From Smithella sp. ME-1 (GTDB lineage Bacteria > Desulfobacterota > Syntrophia > Syntrophales > Smithellaceae), in the NCBI GenBank assembly GCA_000495415.1, contig AWGX01000456.1, positions 1 to 12,841 on the forward strand: a stretch of DNA of 12,841 nucleotides, written 5' to 3'. Of the stretch, positions 7,529-12,841 are shown in pieces. How positions within the stretch are numbered: the stretch's first letter is position 1; every line of letters begins with the position of its first letter. Both the position numbers and the translations under genes were made by a program. The notes under the pieces were generated by a model, which saw only the letters and a list, made by a program, of their open reading frames with translations, made no database searches and was not told the origin of the DNA.

Positions 7529-10150
7529 ATGGACAATGTTGAAAAAATATTAAAATCACGTACTGAAATTTGCAGCCAGGTGCCGCCACTGATTCCCAAT
7601 ACCGAAGAAGAAGGTGGCTGTGGTGTAACAGGTTTCATCTGTTCTATTCCGGTAACCGGTAAAAATATCTTTGAGCCTTCTGTGCAGATGCACAACAGAG
7701 GCAATGGCAAGGGCGGCGGTATTGGGGCGGTTGGTTTTGTTCCCGAAGCTATGGGTGTTACCAGACAAGTTCTTCAAGATGATTATATGCTGCACATAGC
7801 CCTTCTGGATTTGAGCGTAAAAACTGAAATTGAAGAAACGTATATAAAACCATTCTTTAAAATCGATAAAGCTGAACAGCTCGACACCATTGACGATTAT
7901 CGCGGCATAGGACTGGATGTCCGGCCTCCGGACGTCATGCGTTATTTTGTCCGTGTCAAGGATGAGGTTCTGGACAGGTTCATCAGTGACAATAAATTTT
8001 CTTCGCTGGAAAGACGCGATGCTGAGGATGAATTCGTCTATCAGAACAGTTTCAAAATCAATACTCATTATTACGCATCTCTGGGTGAGAAAAAAGCTTT
8101 TGTCATGTCGCACGGCAGGAACATGATGATCCTGAAAATCGTGGGTTACGCGGAAAATGTCGTCAAATACTATAAACTGGAAGATTTTAAAGCGCATGCC
8201 TGGCTTGCCCATCAGCGCTATCCTACTCGCGGACGCGTCTGGCATCCGGGCGGTTGCCATCCCTTCAGCGCGCTCCATGAGGCGCTGGTGCATAATGGCG
8301 ACTTTGCCAATTATCAGTCTGTAAGCGAATATCTCAAACAGCGCAATTATCGTCTTCTGTTTTTGACCGATACTGAAGAAGCAGCTCTGCTATTGGATTT
8401 GTGGAACAGAGTATATAAGTATCCTCTGGAACACCTCATTGAGGCTATGGCGCCAACTTCGGAAATGGACTTTGATATGCTCCCGGCTGAAAAGCAAAAG
8501 CTTTACAAGGCTATTCAGACACATCATGTGGGCTCGTCACCGGATGGACCTTGGTTTTTTATTATCGCGAGAAACGATGTCATAAATGATCAGCTCCAAC
8601 TGATCGGTATTACGGACACTGCCATGTTGCGCCCGCAGGTTTTCGCCCTGCAGGAAGGAGAAATACAGATCGGCTTGATTTGTTCGGAAAAACAGGCCAT
8701 TGACGCAACGTTGATTTCGCTCACGCGTGAAGATCCTCGTTTCCGGCCGATTGCCGACAAATACTGGAATGCCCGCGGCGGAAGCTATACAGATGGTGGC
8801 TCCTTTATATTCAGCCTGAAAGATACACCAGAGGGCATGAAATTAATTTGTACCAACAAATTCGGCAAAATAATTGAAACTACCCGAAACAAAGCTGTGT
8901 GTAATGTTAATAAAAAGATAACCGTCACGGAAGACTATAAACCGATAAAAGAAAAAATTGATTCATTATTTGCCGAAAATGATTATTCAGCCGCGGCCGA
9001 TAAATTATTTACATTTGCAAGGAACAGTATTGCCGGTTTTGATTCTAACAAATTCAGATTCTGCATTGAAACAATCAAGGATCATGCGCTGAGAAATGAT
9101 GATTCCAAGCATACGGCCATCCGCGTGTTGACGCTTTTGAATGATCGTAGATTCAACACGGGCGCAATAAAGAGAAGCTCCCTTCTGCATGTTGTAAAAA
9201 TGGCACTGGATGAAATTTTCGACACAACACCGATGATTACGGAAATGACCAATTCACGGTTTGTCCGGATTGACTTTGCCGGTCGCGAGCAACTGCGCGC
9301 GCCAAAAAACAATGAAAAATTTATGATTATTGATGCCGAACATTTTGAACCGGAAGGCGAGCTTTGCGATGCGGTAATGATAGTCAAGGCCTTCAAACTC
9401 GGCTGGAAGCATTTCATTGTCTACAAATATCGCGGTCAGCGCTTTACCGGCTGCGGTTTTGGTCCGGCCACAAAAGGTGTGAGAATTGATATTTACGGAT
9501 CTTCGGGCGACTATATCGCCTCAGGAATTGATGGCATGGAAATTTATGTTCACGGCAATGCTCAGGATCAGCTCTGTCAGATCATGAAAGAAGGTAAACT
9601 TGTCGTGTTTGGCGATGTCGGCCAGACTTTCATGTATGGAGCCAAAGGTGGAAGCGCTTATATAATGGGTAATGCGGCAGGCCGTCCTTTAATTAATGCT
9701 GTGGGCAGACCACGGGTTGTTATAAACGGCACCGCACTGGATTATCTTGCGGAATCCTTCATGGCCGGTGACCCTCTCAACGGCGGAGGTTTCGTAATTC
9801 TCAACGGCATAGGTTTTAACGATGAAGACGGCTCTGTTTATGAGTATGACACTCCATACCCTGGTTCGAATATATTTTCTCTGGCCTCCGGTGGCGCAAT
9901 CTATGTCCGGGATCCACACGAAAAACTTGTTGACGAGCAGCTCAACGGAGGAGAATTTGTCGAAATTACCGATGCGGACTGGAATCTGATAGAACCTTAT
10001 CTGGAAGAAAACGAAAAACTCTTCGGTATTACGATAGACAGGCTACTCACAATTGGCGGCAATAAAAAGACTCCTCGGGATGTCTACCGGAAGATCAGAC
10101 CGCTAAAAGCCGCGGCTGTCAAAAAAGACGATGATGGCCTGGAAGAATAA
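7529..10150 (+). CDS. Class II glutamine amidotransferase fused to GXGXG domain (glutamate synthase domains I and III)
   Basis: 873 aa. The N-terminal half is an Ntn-type glutaminase. The expected nucleophile is C31 in GGCGVTGF, so a 30-residue propeptide would have to be cleaved, as GltB proteins do (propeptides of about 36-42 aa). AHQRYPTRG (227-235) and HNGDFANY (255-262) are the glutamine-binding and oxyanion regions, and FLTDTEEAALLLDLW follows. A helical linker (about 460-570) leads to the C-terminal GXGXG beta-helix domain (about 650-790), with repeated glycine motifs such as YGSSGDYIASG, GDVGQTFMYGAKGG and MGNAAGRP. In ordinary GltB the FMN domain sits between these two parts; here it is missing and encoded by the previous gene. 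The protein should pair with the 493-aa subunit to form a working enzyme, the beta-helix acting as structural partner. The start is supported by a GAGCGGGG stretch (7511-7518) about ten bases upstream. No frameshift is seen. Confidence 0.9.
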   Translation: MDNVEKILKSRTEICSQVPPLIPNTEEEGGCGVTGFICSIPVTGKNIFEPSVQMHNRGNGKGGGIGAVGFVPEAMGVTRQVLQDDYMLHIALLDLSVKTEIEETYIKPFFKIDKAEQLDTIDDYRGIGLDVRPPDVMRYFVRVKDEVLDRFISDNKFSSLERRDAEDEFVYQNSFKINTHYYASLGEKKAFVMSHGRNMMILKIVGYAENVVKYYKLEDFKAHAWLAHQRYPTRGRVWHPGGCHPFSALHEALVHNGDFANYQSVSEYLKQRNYRLLFLTDTEEAALLLDLWNRVYKYPLEHLIEAMAPTSEMDFDMLPAEKQKLYKAIQTHHVGSSPDGPWFFIIARNDVINDQLQLIGITDTAMLRPQVFALQEGEIQIGLICSEKQAIDATLISLTREDPRFRPIADKYWNARGGSYTDGGSFIFSLKDTPEGMKLICTNKFGKIIETTRNKAVCNVNKKITVTEDYKPIKEKIDSLFAENDYSAAADKLFTFARNSIAGFDSNKFRFCIETIKDHALRNDDSKHTAIRVLTLLNDRRFNTGAIKRSSLLHVVKMALDEIFDTTPMITEMTNSRFVRIDFAGREQLRAPKNNEKFMIIDAEHFEPEGELCDAVMIVKAFKLGWKHFIVYKYRGQRFTGCGFGPATKGVRIDIYGSSGDYIASGIDGMEIYVHGNAQDQLCQIMKEGKLVVFGDVGQTFMYGAKGGSAYIMGNAAGRPLINAVGRPRVVINGTALDYLAESFMAGDPLNGGGFVILNGIGFNDEDGSVYEYDTPYPGSNIFSLASGGAIYVRDPHEKLVDEQLNGGEFVEITDADWNLIEPYLEENEKLFGITIDRLLTIGGNKKTPRDVYRKIRPLKAAAVKKDDDGLEE

Positions 10151-10197
10151 GCTCTGAATTGAAAAAGTGGTGCTTTAATAAAATTTGGAGTTAGTGT

Positions 10198-10219
10198 AAG
10201 TTGTTGATATCGACAACTT
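10198..10219. repeat. 22-bp near-perfect palindrome, possible operator
   Basis: Left arm AAGTTGTT and right arm GACAACTT flank a central GATATC, itself a palindrome. The only flaw is one T/G pair (10205 against 10212), which would be a wobble pair in RNA. It lies in the 85-bp gap before the ATP-grasp gene and ends just before that gene's ribosome site (AAAGGTG, 10221-10227). No T-run follows, so it is not a standard terminator. The even symmetry without a loop suits a dimeric regulator binding DNA; it could also be an RNA hairpin limiting read-through or access to the ribosome site. Confidence 0.5.
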
Positions 10220-10235
10220 TAAAGGTGTTTTAATA

Positions 10236-12818
10236 ATGAATATATCCAGCGTCAGCACAGGCATTGCAGGATTGGATAAAACCCTTAATTACCTGCAAAT
10301 GGGTGATAATGTTGTTTTTCAGGTTGAAAATATTGAAGACTACAAGACTTTTGTAACTCCATATGTAAATACAGCATTGGAAAAAGGCCGGCGAGTTGTT
10401 TACATGCGTTTTGCCAAACATCCGCCGCTTATAGATAACACCGGAAAAGTTACCATTTATAAACTTAATGCCGATATCGGTTTTGAATCCTTTTCCACTC
10501 AGGTCCATTATATTATCCGCCAGGAAGGACGTGATGTCTTTTATGTATTCGACTGTCTGTCGGATTTGCTTTTGACCTGGGCAACAGACCTGATGATCGG
10601 CAACTTTTTTGTTATTACGTGTCCCTATCTTTTCGAACTGAATACTGTAGCCTATTTTTCTATTCTTAGAAACAGGCATTCTTTTAAAACAATTGCCCGT
10701 ATCAGAGAAACTACTCAGGTACTGTTGGATATTTATAACTATCAGGGCAAGCTTTGCATTCATCCCATCAAAGCATGGCAGCGCTACTCACCGACGATGT
10801 TTCTTCCACACATGATGGAAGAAGACGAATTTGTTCCTATTACGAATAGCGCCGATGCCACAAGTTTATTTTCTTATCTCAATCAGGCCAGCGACTCAAA
10901 CGTCGAAAGAAATCTGGATTATTGGGATCGTCTGTTTATGCAGGCAAGAGACCTGTCGGAAAGCTCGAAGAACACCGAAGAAAAGCAGAAAATGATAGAA
11001 CAGCTCTCCCGCGTATTGCTCGGAAGAGAGAAAAGAATGCTGGCCCTGATCAAAGAATATTTTACACTGGAAGATCTTCTCGAAATTAAAGACAGGCTCA
11101 TTGGAACAGGTTTCATCGGTGGTAAATCCGCCGGTATGCTTCTGGCACGCAATATTTTGCGAAAAGACGCTTCTGTAAAATGGTCCGAGCATCTGGAACT
11201 GCATGATTCATTTTATATCGGGTCGGATATCTTTTACTCTTACATGGTGCAAAACGGCTGGTGGCGTGAACTAATGGCTCACAAAACAAAAGAAAGCTAT
11301 TTTGAGAGCGCCCGCGAATTAAAAGATAAAATGTTGAAAGGCGTTTTTCCGGAAGAAGTCCGGGAAAGATTTTTATTAATGCTGGAATATTACGGACAGT
11401 CGCCGATTATCGTACGCTCCAGCTCTCTTCTGGAAGATGCATTCGGCAATGCATTTGCCGGGAAATATGAAAGTTTTTTTTGCGCGAATCAGGGAACGCC
11501 GGAAGAACGCTACGAGCATTTTGAAGAAGCTGTAAGAAAAATCTTTGCCAGTACAATGAACATAGATGCTCTTACTTATCGTTTACAAAGAGGTCTTGAT
11601 CAACAAGATGAGCAGATGGCTCTATTGGTACAAAGAGTTTCCGGTTCTTCCCGCAAGCATTTTTTCTTTCCTGAATTGGCCGGTGTCGGTTTGTCCTACA
11701 ATCCTTTTGTCTGGCGCAAAGGAATGAATCCTAAAGCGGGAATGCTCAGACTTGTTTTCGGACTGGGCACAAGGGCTGTAAACCGCATGGAAAATGATTA
11801 CCCCCGCATTGTTGCGTTGGATGAGCCTCTGGTTAAACCCTATGCTAAACCGGAAGATGCCGCTCGTTTTTCCCAGCATTGTGTTGATGTCCTAAACCTG
11901 GAAGAGAATAATTTTCAGTCATTATCTGTGGACGAGGCTCTCAACGATGATTTGGATGCGCGCCTTGACATCATCGGCAGCCGCGATATCGAGGCCAGCG
12001 ACCGGATGAGTGCTTTAGGAAAACAAAGAGATGTGTGGATATTAACCTTCGACGACCTGCTTGCGAAAACTGAATTTACGGAACTGATGTCCATAATGCT
12101 CAAGAGATTGGAATCAATCTATAGCTATCCCGTGGATATTGAATTCACCGTGAACTTTAACGCGGACGGGAAAATGCAAATCAATCTTTTGCAATGCCGG
12201 CCGTTCCAGACAAAAGGCTTGTCCAGTCGTGTGGAAATTCCCGAAAAAATTAAAAAGAGTAAAATATTGCTCAAACAGGAAGGCAACTTTATGGGCGGCA
12301 GTGTTCACGAAAATATTTCGCGAATCATTTATATTGATCCCAAAAGTTATGCCAAACTTACTCTTTCTGAAAAATACAATATTGCCCGGCTGATAGGAAA
12401 ACTAAATAAGACAATCAATGATCGGACCGCAATGCCAACGATTCTGTTCGGACCGGGCAGATGGGGAACAACAACACCGGCGATGGGCGTACCGGTGACT
12501 TTTTCCGAAATAAACAACATCGCAGCCATTGCTGAAATAGCATACAAAGAAGGAAGTCTGATACCCGATCTATCTTTCGGCACACATTTTTTCCAGGACA
12601 TGGTAGAGATGAATATCTTTTACATGGCCATTTATCCGGAACAGGCAAAGGTTATTTTCAATACTTCCGTTATGGAATCTATGCCCAATATCATGGGAGA
12701 GCTTGTTCCGGAAGACCGCCAGTACGAGAATGTTGTTCAAGTCTATGATGTTAAAGAAAAGAAATTAATCTTGCTTTCCGATATTGTGGCGCAGGAAATG
12801 CTCTGCTTCTTCAGCTAA
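10236..12818 (+). CDS. KaiC-like domain (P-loop lost) fused to PEP-synthase-type ATP-grasp domain
   Basis: 860 aa, function unknown. Residues 1 to about 200 resemble the KaiC/RecA fold: STGIAGLDKTLNYLQMGDNV, then RRVVYMRFA and a Walker-B-like VFYVFDCLSDLL. The Walker A loop is gone, replaced by VENIEDYKTF. A charged helical region (about 215-290) follows. Residues 290 to about 660 are a complete PEP synthase/pyruvate phosphate dikinase N-terminal ATP-grasp domain: GGKSAGM (295-301), VRSSSLLEDAFGNAFAGKYE (393-412), ELAGVGLSYNPF, VFGLGTRAV (507-515), DIEFTV (from 634) and LLQCRPFQ (651-658). No phosphohistidine swivelling domain (GGxTxHAA type) and no PEP/pyruvate TIM barrel follow. Instead there is a C-terminal domain with GPGRWGTTTPAMG (739-751) and SFGTHFFQD (780-788), which I recall from other uncharacterised PEP/pyruvate-binding-domain proteins. 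Ribosome site AAAGGTG lies eight bases upstream. It is probably the last operon gene seen, possibly with separate control through the palindrome in the 85-bp gap. It is unlikely to make PEP by the known route. Confidence 0.82.
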   Translation: MNISSVSTGIAGLDKTLNYLQMGDNVVFQVENIEDYKTFVTPYVNTALEKGRRVVYMRFAKHPPLIDNTGKVTIYKLNADIGFESFSTQVHYIIRQEGRDVFYVFDCLSDLLLTWATDLMIGNFFVITCPYLFELNTVAYFSILRNRHSFKTIARIRETTQVLLDIYNYQGKLCIHPIKAWQRYSPTMFLPHMMEEDEFVPITNSADATSLFSYLNQASDSNVERNLDYWDRLFMQARDLSESSKNTEEKQKMIEQLSRVLLGREKRMLALIKEYFTLEDLLEIKDRLIGTGFIGGKSAGMLLARNILRKDASVKWSEHLELHDSFYIGSDIFYSYMVQNGWWRELMAHKTKESYFESARELKDKMLKGVFPEEVRERFLLMLEYYGQSPIIVRSSSLLEDAFGNAFAGKYESFFCANQGTPEERYEHFEEAVRKIFASTMNIDALTYRLQRGLDQQDEQMALLVQRVSGSSRKHFFFPELAGVGLSYNPFVWRKGMNPKAGMLRLVFGLGTRAVNRMENDYPRIVALDEPLVKPYAKPEDAARFSQHCVDVLNLEENNFQSLSVDEALNDDLDARLDIIGSRDIEASDRMSALGKQRDVWILTFDDLLAKTEFTELMSIMLKRLESIYSYPVDIEFTVNFNADGKMQINLLQCRPFQTKGLSSRVEIPEKIKKSKILLKQEGNFMGGSVHENISRIIYIDPKSYAKLTLSEKYNIARLIGKLNKTINDRTAMPTILFGPGRWGTTTPAMGVPVTFSEINNIAAIAEIAYKEGSLIPDLSFGTHFFQDMVEMNIFYMAIYPEQAKVIFNTSVMESMPNIMGELVPEDRQYENVVQVYDVKEKKLILLSDIVAQEMLCFFS

Positions 12819-12841
12819 TACCAATTCTAAATCAAAGCGCT

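Noticed and set aside
7556..8293. 245-aa minus-strand open frame opposite the amidotransferase gene
   Set aside because: It lies wholly opposite a well-supported gene, has no family features and is explained as an antisense shadow.
10159..10184. Sigma-70 promoter for the ATP-grasp gene (TTGAAA and TAAAAT)
   Set aside because: The spacer is only 14 bases, too short for a normal promoter.
10236..12818. Plain annotation as PEP synthase or pyruvate phosphate dikinase
   Set aside because: The phosphohistidine and PEP/pyruvate barrel domains are absent, so the name would overstate the evidence.

Overview
The window looks like a nitrogen-assimilation locus of an anaerobic, iron-sulfur-rich bacterium. 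I place it tentatively in the Desulfobacterota/Deltaproteobacteria, perhaps near the Syntrophales. The clues are a type III glutamine synthetase, archaeal-style ferredoxin-domain glutamate synthase, a GlcD-like FAD/Fe-S protein, clear sigma-54 promoter elements and moderate GC. The taxonomic placement is inference only; there is no rRNA or other marker gene.

Layout: (1) 40-2211, minus strand: type III glutamine synthetase (glnN). (2) 2212-2725: a divergent intergenic region of about 510 bp with two outward-facing sigma-54 (-24/-12) promoter matches, one for glnN and one for the rightward operon. (3) 2726-12818, plus strand: five genes with short gaps. These are an FAD oxidase fused to two [4Fe-4S] clusters (616 aa); a ferredoxin-domain protein with a degenerate glutamate-synthase-like C-terminus (470 aa); a ferredoxin-domain protein with the intact FMN/3Fe-4S glutamate synthase domain (493 aa); a glutamine amidotransferase fused directly to a GXGXG domain (873 aa); and a KaiC-like domain with a lost P-loop fused to a complete PEP-synthase-type ATP-grasp domain (860 aa). 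The last gene sits behind an 85-bp gap with a 22-bp near-perfect palindrome.

How they may work together: glutamine synthetase makes glutamine. The amidotransferase releases ammonia from it, the FMN subunit uses that ammonia and two electrons to convert 2-oxoglutarate to glutamate, and the GXGXG domain is the usual structural partner. No NAD(P)H subunit (GltD) is present in the window, so electrons probably arrive through the many Fe-S clusters, with the FAD/Fe-S protein as a candidate entry point. The degenerate paralogue may be an electron-transfer or scaffold subunit. The role of the ATP-grasp fusion is unknown; its place in the operon suggests a link between carbon/energy state and nitrogen assimilation.

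The most unusual points are the rearranged glutamate synthase (domains I and III fused, domain II separate and duplicated, one copy degenerate), the missing GltD, the pseudo-KaiC/ATP-grasp fusion without the phosphohistidine domain, and the paired divergent sigma-54 promoters.
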